The notes beneath the pieces are model-generated. The model was given only the letters and a program-made list of their open reading frames with translations. It did not search any database and was not told where the DNA came from. A program made the position numbers and the translations under genes. DNA of 64,000 bases. Source: Streptomyces sp. CHD11. GTDB lineage: Bacteria; Actinomycetota; Actinomycetes; Streptomycetales; Streptomycetaceae. Shown here piece by piece: positions 48,058-56,362 of the stretch (position 1 is its first letter; each line of letters begins with the position of its first letter). The stretch is from positions 310,001-374,000 of the forward strand of contig NZ_JABTTS010000001.1 in NCBI RefSeq assembly GCF_018638295.1, read 5' to 3'.

Positions 48058-48690
48058 TCACAGCCGGCCGAGGTCACCCGTCGCGCGGCCGAGGCAGACG
48101 ACCGAGTCGTCCATCGGCGTGGCGATCTCCTCGAAGCCCATCCGGCCGTAGAAGGCGCGGGCGGGCTTGTTGGCCGCCACCATCGTGAGATGGACGGACG
48201 GCACTCCCCCGTCCCGCAGTGCGGTGAGGAAGGTCCGCATCAGCTGCCGGCCATGACCGCGGCCCTGCCACTCGGGGAGCAGATCGATGTGCAGATGGGC
48301 GGGCCAGGCGGCCAGTTCCGGGACGACCATCCGCTCGGGGTGGTGCAGCAGCCAGGCGATCTCCTCGTCCGGCGTCCGCGGGGGTCCGGAGGGTTCGGGG
48401 TAGCGGTCCGCGACCAGCGGGAGCCATGCGGCCCGGAAGGTCCTGGCGAAGCGGACCGTGTCGGCGGTGCCGACGATGTAGCCGACCGCCCTGCCCTCTC
48501 CGTCGTCCAGCACGAAGGCCAGTTCGGGTTCCAGGTGGACGTAGGGGGCGGCGAAGGTGACGGGGAAGACGCCGGGGTCGGTGAAGTGGGGGCGGCTGTC
48601 CTGGCCGACGTGCGCGGTGCGGACGCAGATGTCGTCGAGGGCGGGCCGGTCCTCGCGCCGGTACGGGCGGATCCTGGGGGACGCGGTCAT
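48058..48690 (-). CDS. GNAT-family N-acetyltransferase
   Basis: A 210-residue acetyl-CoA-dependent transferase. RPYRREDRPALDDICVRTAH opens the fold, FVLDDGEGRAVGYIVG forms the central strands, and LPEWQGRGHGRQLMRTFL is the pyrophosphate-binding Q/RxxGxG/A loop. In Streptomyces this subtype is also found at the C-terminus of hexosaminidase-like proteins, hinting at an amino-sugar substrate. It has a CebR box in its leader, 20 bases before the ATG at 48690, so it belongs to the cellulose regulon. Confidence 0.88.
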   Translation of the reverse strand: MTASPRIRPYRREDRPALDDICVRTAHVGQDSRPHFTDPGVFPVTFAAPYVHLEPELAFVLDDGEGRAVGYIVGTADTVRFARTFRAAWLPLVADRYPEPSGPPRTPDEEIAWLLHHPERMVVPELAAWPAHLHIDLLPEWQGRGHGRQLMRTFLTALRDGGVPSVHLTMVAANKPARAFYGRMGFEEIATPMDDSVVCLGRATGDLGRL

Positions 48691-48709
48691 ACTCGGCATC
48701 CTGCATCTC

Positions 48710-48723
48710 TGGGAGCGCTCCCA
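48710..48723 (-). promoter_or_regulatory. CebR box of the GNAT gene
   Basis: A second perfect TGGGAGCGCTCCCA palindrome, only 20 bases from the GNAT start codon, so it likely overlaps the transcription start. It also lies 73 bases upstream of the divergent YihY gene and could affect it. Confidence 0.85.
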
Positions 48724-48795
48724 CAAGTGCTTTCCGGCCAGGACCGCCCTGCGCGGCGAAGGCGTGACATGCCTGCCCCTGGTTACTCGGCGGCC

Positions 48796-49926
48796 ATGAA
48801 GCTGCATATCCCGGGTCGCAACGGACAGGCCCACGAGAACGCGACGGAGAAGCATCGTCGGGACGACGGGGCGCGGCGCGCGGCACCGGGCGGAGACCGC
48901 CCGGTCCGGGAGACCCGGAGCGCTGACGCGGACACGACCGGGCCCGGACCGGACGACGAGGTGGAACGGGCGGCGCCGGACTCACTGACCAAACTGCCGA
49001 AAGGGGCGTGGCTCGCGGCGCTGAAGGGCAGTGTGCGCGAGTTCAAGGACGACGAGCTCACCGACCGGGCCGCGGCCCTGACGTACTACGGCGTGCTGGC
49101 GCTGTTCCCGGCGCTGCTGGCCCTGGTGTCGATCCTGGGTCTCACCGGCAGGTCCACCACGGACAAGGTGCTGGAGAACCTCCAGGAGCTCACCGCCCCC
49201 GGCGCCGCCCGCGACATCATCACCCAGGCGGTGCAGCAGTTGCAGGGCAACGCGGGCATCGGCTCGATCGTGGCGATCGTCGGTCTGGTGCTGGCCATCT
49301 GGTCGGCGTCGGGCTACGTGGCGGCGTTCATGCGGGCGTCGAACGCGGTCTACGACATGCCCGAGGGGCGTCCGGTCTGGAAGGTGCTGCCGGTACGCGT
49401 CGGGGTGACGGTCGCGTTGATGGTGATGGCCGTGATCAGCGCGCTGATCGTGGTGTTCACCGGCGGGCTGGCCCGTCAGGCGGGCGATCTGCTCGGTCTG
49501 GGCGACACCGCGCTGACCGTGTGGTCGATCGCCAAGTGGCCGGTGCTGGTCGTCCTGGTCACCATCATGATCGCGCTGCTGTACTGGGCGGCACCGAACG
49601 CGAAGGTCAGGGGATTCAGGTGGATCACCCCGGGCAGCTTCCTGGCGCTGGCGATCTGGCTGCTCGCCTCCGCCGGGTTCGCCCTCTACGTCGCCAACTT
49701 CGGTTCGTACAACAAGACCTACGGCACGATGGCCGGTGTCATCGTGTTCCTGATCTGGCTGTGGATCACCAACCTGGCGATCCTGCTGGGTCTGGAGTTC
49801 GACGCGGAGATCGCCCGGCAGCGGGCCATCGCCGGGGGCCATCCGCCGCAGGCGGAGCCGTACACGCAGCCGCGCGACACACGCGCCTGGGACGAGCAGG
49901 ACCGGCAGCGGATGGACGAGACCTGA
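48796..49926 (+). CDS. YihY/BrkB-family membrane protein
   Basis: A 376-residue inner-membrane protein with a 75-residue hydrophilic N-terminus and six membrane segments. Family landmarks are LTDRAAALTYYGVLALFPALL, IWSASGYVAAFMRASNAVYD, LLYWAAPNAKVRGFRWITPGS and FLIWLWITNLAILLGLEFDAE. BrkB/YihY proteins were once called RNase BN; their real function is unsettled (transport or envelope roles). ATG 48796 was selected as the first start compatible with the divergent promoter. Confidence 0.92.
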   Translation: MKLHIPGRNGQAHENATEKHRRDDGARRAAPGGDRPVRETRSADADTTGPGPDDEVERAAPDSLTKLPKGAWLAALKGSVREFKDDELTDRAAALTYYGVLALFPALLALVSILGLTGRSTTDKVLENLQELTAPGAARDIITQAVQQLQGNAGIGSIVAIVGLVLAIWSASGYVAAFMRASNAVYDMPEGRPVWKVLPVRVGVTVALMVMAVISALIVVFTGGLARQAGDLLGLGDTALTVWSIAKWPVLVVLVTIMIALLYWAAPNAKVRGFRWITPGSFLALAIWLLASAGFALYVANFGSYNKTYGTMAGVIVFLIWLWITNLAILLGLEFDAEIARQRAIAGGHPPQAEPYTQPRDTRAWDEQDRQRMDET

Positions 49927-49930
49927 CGGC

Positions 49931-49953
49931 GGCGGCCGGAAGGCCGGACCGCC
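49931..49953. terminator. Bidirectional terminator hairpin
   Basis: A 9-base GC stem with one bulged base (49931-49939 against 49944-49953) located 5 bases after the YihY stop and 27 bases before the converging flavodoxin-like gene ends. Confidence 0.55.
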
Positions 49954-49979
49954 GGCACCGGCGTCCGCACGGGCACGTC

Positions 49980-50432
49980 TCAGTCCATCAGGCCCGCCGC
50001 GAGCGTGGCGCCCAGTTCCCGGCAGCGCTCGACGGCGGCCCTGTCGGGTTCGCCGGTGACGGTCACGGGTTCCGTGGCACGCCGCCAGCCCAGACCCCCC
50101 GTGATCGTCTCCAGACCCCGCAGCGCCCCGGTGACGTCGCTGCCGCCGTGCACGTAACAGCCGAAGGGGCGTCCCCGGGTGGTGTCCAGACACGGGTAGT
50201 AGACCTGGTCGAAGAAGTGCTTGAGCGCCCCCGACATGTAACCGAGGTTGGCCGGCGTGCCGAGGAGGTAGCCGTCGGCGTCGAGCACATCGGTGGCCGT
50301 GGCGGACAGCGCCGCCCGCCTCACCACCCGCACCCCCTCGATCTCCGGGTCGCCGGCGCCGGCCAGTACGGCTTCGAACATCGCCTGGCAGTTGGGTGAG
50401 GGAGTGTGGTGGACGATCAGCAGAGTGCGCAC
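49980..50432 (-). CDS. Flavodoxin/NAD(P)H-FMN-reductase-like protein
   Basis: A 150-residue flavodoxin-fold protein. The phosphate-binding loop is TLLIVHHTPSPNCQAMFEAV, the isoalloxazine loop LLGTPANLGYMSGALKHFFDQ and the third loop FGCYVHGGSDVTGALRGLE. It likely binds FMN and takes part in electron transfer or quinone reduction. GTG 50432 is the start used. It is divergent from the methyltransferase gene with a 73-base spacer. Confidence 0.87.
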   Translation of the reverse strand: MRTLLIVHHTPSPNCQAMFEAVLAGAGDPEIEGVRVVRRAALSATATDVLDADGYLLGTPANLGYMSGALKHFFDQVYYPCLDTTRGRPFGCYVHGGSDVTGALRGLETITGGLGWRRATEPVTVTGEPDRAAVERCRELGATLAAGLMD

Positions 50433-50505
50433 CCCCCGACCCTGCCGTGCGGGTCGCCGCGCCCGCAAGCCGGGGCCGTTGTACCGGGGGCACGGGGGTG
50501 GCACG

Positions 50506-51195
50506 ATGCCCCGCATCGGTACACGACGGACGGGGTGTGTCTTGGTCGACGAGGAACACGGGTCACCGGCGGCGGCGGTGTTCGACGCGCTGGGCGGCGA
50601 GTACGAGAAGGCGTTCGCCTCGTCGGCGGCCCACCGGGCCTCCCTGGACCGGCTGCTCGAGGGGCTGCCGCCCGGCAGCAGGGTGCTGGACGTGGGCAGC
50701 GGCACGGGCCGGCCCACGGCCGCCGTGCTCGCCGGAGCGGGGCACCGGGTACTGGGCGTCGACGTGTCCCCCGTGATGGTGGAGATCGCCTCACGGCAGG
50801 TGCCCGAGGCCGGGTTCCGGTGCGAGGACGTCCGGCGGATGGACCTCGGGGACGGCTCCTTCGACGCGGTCTGTGTCTACTTCGCGCTGCTGCAGATGCC
50901 CCGGGCCGAGCAGTCCCGGCTCGTGCACCGGCTGGCGCGGGCGCTGCGGCCGGGCGGCCTGCTCGCGCTGGCCACCGTGCCGCTGGACGTCGAGGAGTTC
51001 GACGGGGTGTTCATGGGACAGCCCGTACGGGTCACCAGTTTCGCGGCGGAGGACGTCATCGCCCTGGTGGGGGCGGCGGGGCTGACGGTGGAGTCGCGGG
51101 AGAGCGTGATGTTCACCCCCACCCATCCGGACGCCCGCCCCGAACCGCACCTCTTCCTGCACTGCCGCCGCGAGGAAGCGGAACCGGCGGGCTGA
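50506..51195 (+). CDS. Class I SAM-dependent methyltransferase
   Basis: A 229-residue methyltransferase. Motif I is VLDVGSGTGRPTAAVLAGAG, motif II acidic residue in VLGVDVSPVMVEIA, and post-motifs DLGDGSFDAVCVYFALLQMP and ALRPGGLLALATVPLD. Length and order fit the UbiE/Methyltransf_11/25 group; the substrate is unknown. ATG 50506 is used (GGGGGTGG upstream); a start nearer residue 14 is possible because the first 14 codons are not clearly conserved. Confidence 0.88.
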   Translation: MPRIGTRRTGCVLVDEEHGSPAAAVFDALGGEYEKAFASSAAHRASLDRLLEGLPPGSRVLDVGSGTGRPTAAVLAGAGHRVLGVDVSPVMVEIASRQVPEAGFRCEDVRRMDLGDGSFDAVCVYFALLQMPRAEQSRLVHRLARALRPGGLLALATVPLDVEEFDGVFMGQPVRVTSFAAEDVIALVGAAGLTVESRESVMFTPTHPDARPEPHLFLHCRREEAEPAG

Positions 51196-51400
51196 TCCGG
51201 TCGGGCTGCCGCCGGCTCCGGCGGCCGGCCCCCCACCCTCCACACCCGTCCGTGCCGGCCGGCGCTCGGCGGTCCGGGACCGCCGGAGCGACTTCCTCGG
51301 CCCACGCGGCCGGGGGCAGGGGTTTCGCGCGGGGACGGGGCGGCGTCGGCCGGAGTCCGGCGTCGGCGCGCGTGGGGAGCCGGACCGGGGCCGCCGGCCG

Positions 51401-51754
51401 TCACCGCAGGGGCGGCCCGGTCTCCTTCCGGGCGGCCTGGAGGTCCGCGAGGAGTTCGGCCTGGCCGGCGAGGACGCCGGAGAGGATGGTGCGGGCGACC
51501 CTCAGCAGCTCGGCCACGTGCGGGCTGGTCAGCGAGTAGTACACCGTCGAGCCCTCCTTGCGGCCGACCACCAGGTTCGCCCGTCGCAGCACCGCGAGCT
51601 GCTGTGACAGGTGAGCCGGTTCGATGCCCACCTCGGGAAGCATCTCGGCGACCGCGTGCTCACGCTCACTGAGCAGTTCCAGTACGCGGATCCGGGCGGG
51701 GTGGCCCAGGGTCTTGAAGAACTCGGCCTTCAGCTGGTACAGCGGCGTGGTCAT
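51401..51754 (-). CDS. ArsR-family transcriptional regulator
   Basis: A 117-residue winged-helix repressor: LKAEFFKTLGHPARIRVLELL, recognition helix region VGIEPAHLSQQLAVLRRANLV, wing VGRKEGSTVYYSL. The usual metal-binding CxC in the recognition helix is absent, so it may sense something other than arsenic or metals. ATG 51754 has GAAAGGGGA upstream. It lies 135 bases downstream of the SulP/ATPase pair on the same strand and is the likely ligand-responsive repressor of that unit. Confidence 0.9.
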   Translation of the reverse strand: MTTPLYQLKAEFFKTLGHPARIRVLELLSEREHAVAEMLPEVGIEPAHLSQQLAVLRRANLVVGRKEGSTVYYSLTSPHVAELLRVARTILSGVLAGQAELLADLQAARKETGPPLR

Positions 51755-51889
51755 CGTGCCGTCCCCTTTCCGGCGCGGCAGCACGGCCCGGACAGCCGGC
51801 CCTCGGTCCATCGCCTCATCCGTTCGTCGGCACCCGCCTCGACGTTTTCCGACATTAGCAACTTCATACATCCCGGCCGTCCGCCGGTC

Positions 51890-52333
51890 TCACAGCGGGA
51901 GCGTGATCCAGATGCTCTTTCCCCCGCCGTCGGCGTCGCCCCGGACCACGGCGGTGCCCCCCAGGCCGTGCGTCAGCTCGACCACGGTGGCGAGGCCGCC
52001 CGGCCCGGCACCGGCCGGACCCGGCCGGTCCGGTCCGAACAGCCGGGGCCGGTGCGGATGGCGGTCGTGCACGGCGAGGACCAGGCAGTCGGGACTCGCC
52101 GCGTAGACCACCGTGGTCTGCGGGGAGGCCTCGGCGGCGTGCCGGACGCTGTTGGCCACCAGTTCGCTCACGATCAGCAGCGCCGGGCCCACCGCCGGAT
52201 GCCGTTCACCGATGCCCCACGCGGCCAGAGCCCGTTCGGCGGTCTCCCGGGCGAGCCGTACGGCGCCCGGCCCGGTGGGCACGGTGAGGACGTGGCGGCG
52301 CGGCAGCGCGCCCAGTGCGGGAGTCGGGGTCAC
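51890..52333 (-). CDS. RsbW-like ATP-binding protein
   Basis: A 147-residue GHKL ATPase: N box SELVANSVRHAA (Glu57, Asn61), G1 VHDRHPH, and a glycine-rich segment GPGGLATVVELTHGLG. Such proteins phosphorylate STAS domains. Its ATG overlaps the stop of the SulP transporter gene (4 bases), an unusual partner, because the SulP protein itself ends in a STAS domain. That makes a direct kinase-STAS relation plausible. Confidence 0.87.
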   Translation of the reverse strand: MTPTPALGALPRRHVLTVPTGPGAVRLARETAERALAAWGIGERHPAVGPALLIVSELVANSVRHAAEASPQTTVVYAASPDCLVLAVHDRHPHRPRLFGPDRPGPAGAGPGGLATVVELTHGLGGTAVVRGDADGGGKSIWITLPL

Positions 52334-54063
52334 GGCGCCTCCCTGGCGGGTGCGGGCACCGGGGCCGGTGGCACGGCGGCGCCCGGCAGGACACCGTCGC
52401 GTACCAGGTGGGCACGGGCCGCGCCGATCGCCTCGGGTGTCGTGGCGTACTCCCGGCCCTGGTGCCGCAGCAGTTCCAGGACGCCCACGGAGTCGAGGGC
52501 ACGGCGGTGGCCCGGGCGGATGCCGGAGGCCAGGACGAGGATGCCGCGCCGCTCCAGTTTCGTCACCGCGTCCTTCAGGACCAGCGCCCCGGTGGCGTCG
52601 ACGACGCTCACGTGGGACATGCGCAGGACGACCACCCGTACGTCGGCGAGTTCGGTCAGTTCCAGCAGGAAGCGGTGTGCGGCGGCGAAGAAGAGAGGGC
52701 CGTCGATGCGGTAGGCCACGATGTGCTCGGCCAGCAGCGCGTGCTCCTCCTCCGTGTGGTCTCCCCGGTCCAGCGGCAGCGGCGCCAGCCGGGCCTGGCG
52801 GGCGACCGCACCCAGCGCGAGAACGCCGGCCACGGCCAGCCCGATGATCACTGCCTGGACGAGGTCGAGGACGAGGGTGGCGGCCGCCGTCAGCACGAGG
52901 ATCACCGCGTCGGAGCGGGTGGCGCGGGTCATCGCCCGCAGCGAACCCACCTCGACCATGCGGACCGCCGTCGCGATCAGCACGCCGGCCAGGGCGGCCA
53001 GCGGGATCCGCGACACCAGCGGGGCGGCCGCGAAGACGATCACGGCGAGGACGGCGGCGTGCGTGAGCGAGGCCAGCCGGGAGGTCGCGCCGGTCCGGAC
53101 GTTGACGGCGGTGCGGGCGATGGCGCCGGTCGCGGGGACGCCGCCGAACAGCGGGGAGGCGATGTTGGCGAGGCCCTGGCCGAAGAGTTCCCGGTCGGGG
53201 TCGTGTTGCCGGCCGACGGTCATGCCGTCGGCCACGGAGGCGGAGAGCAGCGATTCCAGGGCGGCGAGCGCGGCCACGGCCAGGGCGGGCGCGAGCAGGC
53301 TGCCCAGGGCGGCGGTGTCGACGAAGGAGAGCGAAGGAGCGGGCAGACCGGACGGCAGGTCCCCGATCGGCGGTGCCCCGTCCAGACCGGCGGCCTGCGT
53401 CACGACGGTGGCCCCGATCACCGCCAGGACGGAGAAGGGAACGGCCGGCTTCCAGCGCGCTCCGACGAGCATCACGGCCGCCACCGCCAGGGCCAGCGCC
53501 GGCGCGGTCCAGTTCGGGGCGCGGACGAACTCCCCGCCCGCCCGCCAGGCCACCACCAGGACCCGCTCGCCATCGGGTTCGGGCACCCCGAGCGCGTTCG
53601 GGATCTGCTGGAGTCCGATCACGCAGGCGATGCCCAGCGTGAAGCCCTCCACCACCGGCGCGGGCACGTACCGCATGCCGCCCCCGGCCCGCAGCAGCGC
53701 CAGCCCGATCAGGATCACACCCGCCATCAGACCGACGGTGAGCACACCCCCGGGCCCGTGGTCCGCGACGATCGGGACGAGAACCACCGTCATCGCGCCG
53801 GTCGGCCCGGAGACCTGGAGACTGGATCCGCCGAACACGGCCGCGAGGGCCCCGGCGACGACGGCGGTGGCGAGGCCCGCCTCGGCGCCGAGCCCCGAGG
53901 AGACCCCGAAGCCGAGCGCGAGCGGCAGGGCGACGACCGCCACGGTGAGACCGGCCAGCAGGTCACGGCGGGGGTGGCGCCGCATCTCACCCAGGTCGGC
54001 ACGGGTGGGCAGCAGTGAGGTGATCCGGGACCGGACTCCGGCCTGTGACAGCGGTACGGACAC
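52330..54063 (-). CDS. SulP-family anion transporter with STAS domain
   Basis: A 577-residue inner-membrane transporter (sulfate, bicarbonate or other anions) of the SLC26/SulP type. The family motif region RRDLLAGLTVAVVALPLALGF starts the membrane domain, followed by VFGGSSLQVSGPTGAMTV and about ten further helices. The cytosolic STAS domain covers about 430-560 (VRVVVLRMSHVSVVDATGAL), where the usual DSSG acceptor reads DATG. GTG 54063 is used; an ATG at 54105 would overlap the putative operator. It heads an operon with an RsbW-like ATPase and ArsR regulator. Confidence 0.9.
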   Translation of the reverse strand: MSVPLSQAGVRSRITSLLPTRADLGEMRRHPRRDLLAGLTVAVVALPLALGFGVSSGLGAEAGLATAVVAGALAAVFGGSSLQVSGPTGAMTVVLVPIVADHGPGGVLTVGLMAGVILIGLALLRAGGGMRYVPAPVVEGFTLGIACVIGLQQIPNALGVPEPDGERVLVVAWRAGGEFVRAPNWTAPALALAVAAVMLVGARWKPAVPFSVLAVIGATVVTQAAGLDGAPPIGDLPSGLPAPSLSFVDTAALGSLLAPALAVAALAALESLLSASVADGMTVGRQHDPDRELFGQGLANIASPLFGGVPATGAIARTAVNVRTGATSRLASLTHAAVLAVIVFAAAPLVSRIPLAALAGVLIATAVRMVEVGSLRAMTRATRSDAVILVLTAAATLVLDLVQAVIIGLAVAGVLALGAVARQARLAPLPLDRGDHTEEEHALLAEHIVAYRIDGPLFFAAAHRFLLELTELADVRVVVLRMSHVSVVDATGALVLKDAVTKLERRGILVLASGIRPGHRRALDSVGVLELLRHQGREYATTPEAIGAARAHLVRDGVLPGAAVPPAPVPAPAREAP

Positions 54064-54110
54064 GGCCCCTCGGTTTCGTTCGCGACGGAATGACGAGTCA
54101 AGCATGTAAT

Positions 54111-54132
54111 GAATTGCGAAAATTTGCAATTC
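54111..54132 (-). promoter_or_regulatory. AT-rich inverted repeat upstream of the SulP operon
   Basis: GAATTGC and GCAATTC arms separated by 8 AT-rich bases form a perfect 7-base inverted repeat, unlike its GC-rich surroundings. Size and spacing suit an ArsR-type operator overlapping the promoter of the SulP-ATPase-ArsR genes. Confidence 0.55.
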
Positions 54133-54220
54133 TGCAGGTCATGCCACCGCCCGGGGCGCGCTGCGGGGCGTCACCGGCCCCGCGCGGAGCCGGTTCGGCT
54201 GTTCTGCCCCTCATGCGGGC

Positions 54221-54820
54221 TCAGCCCGTCATCCGCTTCCGCCATGACGGCTCGACCCGCTGCCACTCGGCCTCCCACTCGGCCAACCGCCGCGACTGCA
54301 GCCGGGAGCGGACCACCCATCCGCCGAGCACCGCCGCTCCTGCGGCGCCCACGGCGACCGTGAGACCGGCCATGACGATCTGGAACCGCGCGTCCGCGCC
54401 CTCCGGCGGCGAGGAGACGAGCCGGCCCTCGGCGTCGTTGCGGACCGTGGCCTCGCTGCCCGCCTTCGCCCCCGCGTCGACCTCCGCCCGGCCGGTACGG
54501 GGGGTGCCGTCCGGGGCGGCCCACCGCACCTTGGCCCAGACACGGCCGTCCCCGTCCTCCGCCACGGCTGCGGGCGGGGCGTGGGCGGCGTCCTCCACGA
54601 GCACGGCAGGGACGGCGCGGGTGTGCTCGCGGCGGTCCTCGATCGACCCGCTCACCGCGCCGGCCGCGGCCACTCCGGCGAACATCCCTGCGAGCAGGGC
54701 GAGGACGAGGGTGGCGAGCAGCAGCCAGGCCTCGGCCAGATCGCTGCGACGGCGCAGCGGGTTCCTGCGCCACCGCCACAGCCGCACTCTGTGCGGCATC
54801 GCGCCATGCGCTGTCGCCAT
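54221..54820 (-). CDS. Rv1733c-like membrane protein
   Basis: A 199-residue protein with two membrane helices (about 30-52 and 147-168) flanking an extracytoplasmic domain. It opens with RLWRWRRNPLRRRSDLAEAW, the signature I recall for the Rv1733c family. In mycobacteria that gene belongs to the DosR dormancy regulon; Streptomyces carry many copies. Its function is unknown. Confidence 0.82.
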   Translation of the reverse strand: MATAHGAMPHRVRLWRWRRNPLRRRSDLAEAWLLLATLVLALLAGMFAGVAAAGAVSGSIEDRREHTRAVPAVLVEDAAHAPPAAVAEDGDGRVWAKVRWAAPDGTPRTGRAEVDAGAKAGSEATVRNDAEGRLVSSPPEGADARFQIVMAGLTVAVGAAGAAVLGGWVVRSRLQSRRLAEWEAEWQRVEPSWRKRMTG

Positions 54821-54922
54821 GGGAGGTCACCTCCTCACGCGGGTGCCGAACAGCGCCCCCTCTCCAGGATGGCCCTTCGGCTCCGGTCCGGCATGGGCCG
54901 AACGGCCCGGACCGCGGCCGCG

Positions 54923-55996
54923 TCAGACCGTGGGCCGCACGGCGACCACCTCGTGCTGCGGCACGCCGAGCACGACCTTGAGCGCCCCGGTCTCGGCGGC
55001 GTTGCCGAAGACGTCGTACCCCTCCTGCATGTGGTCGAGCGGGAAGGTGTGGGTGACCAGCGGGCGGGTGGGGAGCCGGCCGGCCGCCGCCATCCGCAGC
55101 AGAGTGGGGGTGGAGCGGGTGTCGACGAGTCCGGTGGTGATGGTGACGTTCCTGGCCCACAGGTCCTCGAGGTGCAGGGTGGCGGGTGCGCCGTGCACGC
55201 CGACGTTGGCCAGGCGCCCGCCGGGCCGCACCATACGGGCGCAGAGCTCGAAGGTCTCCGGGAGGCCCACCGCCTCGATGACCACATCCGCGCCGAGTTC
55301 GCCGGTGAGGTCCGCGATCAGCTGCTCGGGGTCCTCGCTCGCGTCGGCCACCGCGTCGGCCCCGAACTCCTTCGCCGCCTGCAGCCGGGACGGGACCGGG
55401 TCCACGGCGACGACGCGCTCGGGCGCGAACAGCCCGGCGGTGGCGATCGCCGCGAGTCCGACGGGCCCGGCGCCCACCACGGCGACCGTGTCACCGGGGC
55501 TGACCCGGCCGTTGAGTACGCCGACCTCGTAGGCGGTGGGGAAGATGTCGGCCAGCAGTACGGCGTCCTCGTTCGCGACGGCGCCGGGCAGCGGGTGCAC
55601 CGAGAGGTCGGCACAGGGCACCCGGACGTACTCGGCCTGGGTGCCGTCGACGCGGTGACCGAGGATCCAGCCGCCGCCGCCGCGGCACTGGCCGTACACG
55701 CCCTCACGGCAGTGACCGCAGCGCCCGCAGGCGGAGATGCAGGAGACGAGTACGCGGTCCCCCGGGCGTACGGTGCGGACGTCGGTGCCGGTCTCGACGA
55801 CCTCGCCGACGGCCTCGTGGCCGAGGACGGTGCCGGGGCGGACCTGGGGCACGTCGCCCTTCAGGATGTGCAGGTCCGTCCCGCAGACGGTGACGGCGTC
55901 GACGCGGACGATCACGTCGGCGGGGTCCTGGATCCGCGGGTCGGGAACCTCCTCCCAGGCGGACTGCCCGGGGCCGTGGAAGACGTAACCCTTCAT
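54923..55996 (-). CDS. Zinc-dependent alcohol dehydrogenase family protein
   Basis: A 357-residue medium-chain dehydrogenase. The catalytic zinc ligands are Cys38, His60 and Glu61; the structural zinc is held by Cys90, Cys93, Cys96 and Cys104. The nucleotide-binding motif is VVGAGPVGLAAI. It resembles actinobacterial alcohol/butanediol dehydrogenases adjacent to stress genes. ATG 55996 starts the conserved MKGYVFHGPGQ. It lies downstream of the P-type ATPase after a terminator and a repeat-rich gap, so it is likely transcribed on its own. Confidence 0.93.
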   Translation of the reverse strand: MKGYVFHGPGQSAWEEVPDPRIQDPADVIVRVDAVTVCGTDLHILKGDVPQVRPGTVLGHEAVGEVVETGTDVRTVRPGDRVLVSCISACGRCGHCREGVYGQCRGGGGWILGHRVDGTQAEYVRVPCADLSVHPLPGAVANEDAVLLADIFPTAYEVGVLNGRVSPGDTVAVVGAGPVGLAAIATAGLFAPERVVAVDPVPSRLQAAKEFGADAVADASEDPEQLIADLTGELGADVVIEAVGLPETFELCARMVRPGGRLANVGVHGAPATLHLEDLWARNVTITTGLVDTRSTPTLLRMAAAGRLPTRPLVTHTFPLDHMQEGYDVFGNAAETGALKVVLGVPQHEVVAVRPTV

Positions 55997-56362
55997 GCCG
56001 ATCCTCGCTTCTCTCGCTCCGGGCGGGCTTCGGCACCGGGCGCGGGCGGGCCCGCCTGTGTCGGTGGGGCCCGGGTGGGTGCCGGGGCCGCTCTGCACTC
56101 ACTTCCAGTCTGAGCGCAGCCGGGCGGATCCGCGCGGGGCGCCGGGCACGCGGCACGGCGCGGGGCGCTGGGCGCGCGGCACGGCACACGGCGCGGGGGG
56201 CTGGGCGGCACAGCGCGGGGCGCGCCGCGCGGGGCACAGCACCCGGCGGGAGCGCGCGGACACGGGCAGGGCGGCGGGGGTCCGGTTCGTCGCCTCCGCT
56301 GCCCCGGGGGCTTCGCCCCCGGACCCCCGTTCACGCAGTCCCCGCGCCCTTGAGGGGGAGGC
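55997..56362. other. Intergenic region with GC-rich low-complexity sequence
   Basis: 366 bases without a gene. Between 56130 and 56250 the words GCGCGGGGCGC and GGCACGGC recur imperfectly. A hairpin terminator lies at 56304-56322. Confidence 0.5.
56304..56322 (-). terminator. Terminator of the P-type ATPase gene
   Basis: CCGGGGGC and GCCCCCGG arms with a tight TTC loop, 41 bases beyond the ATPase stop codon. Confidence 0.65.
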
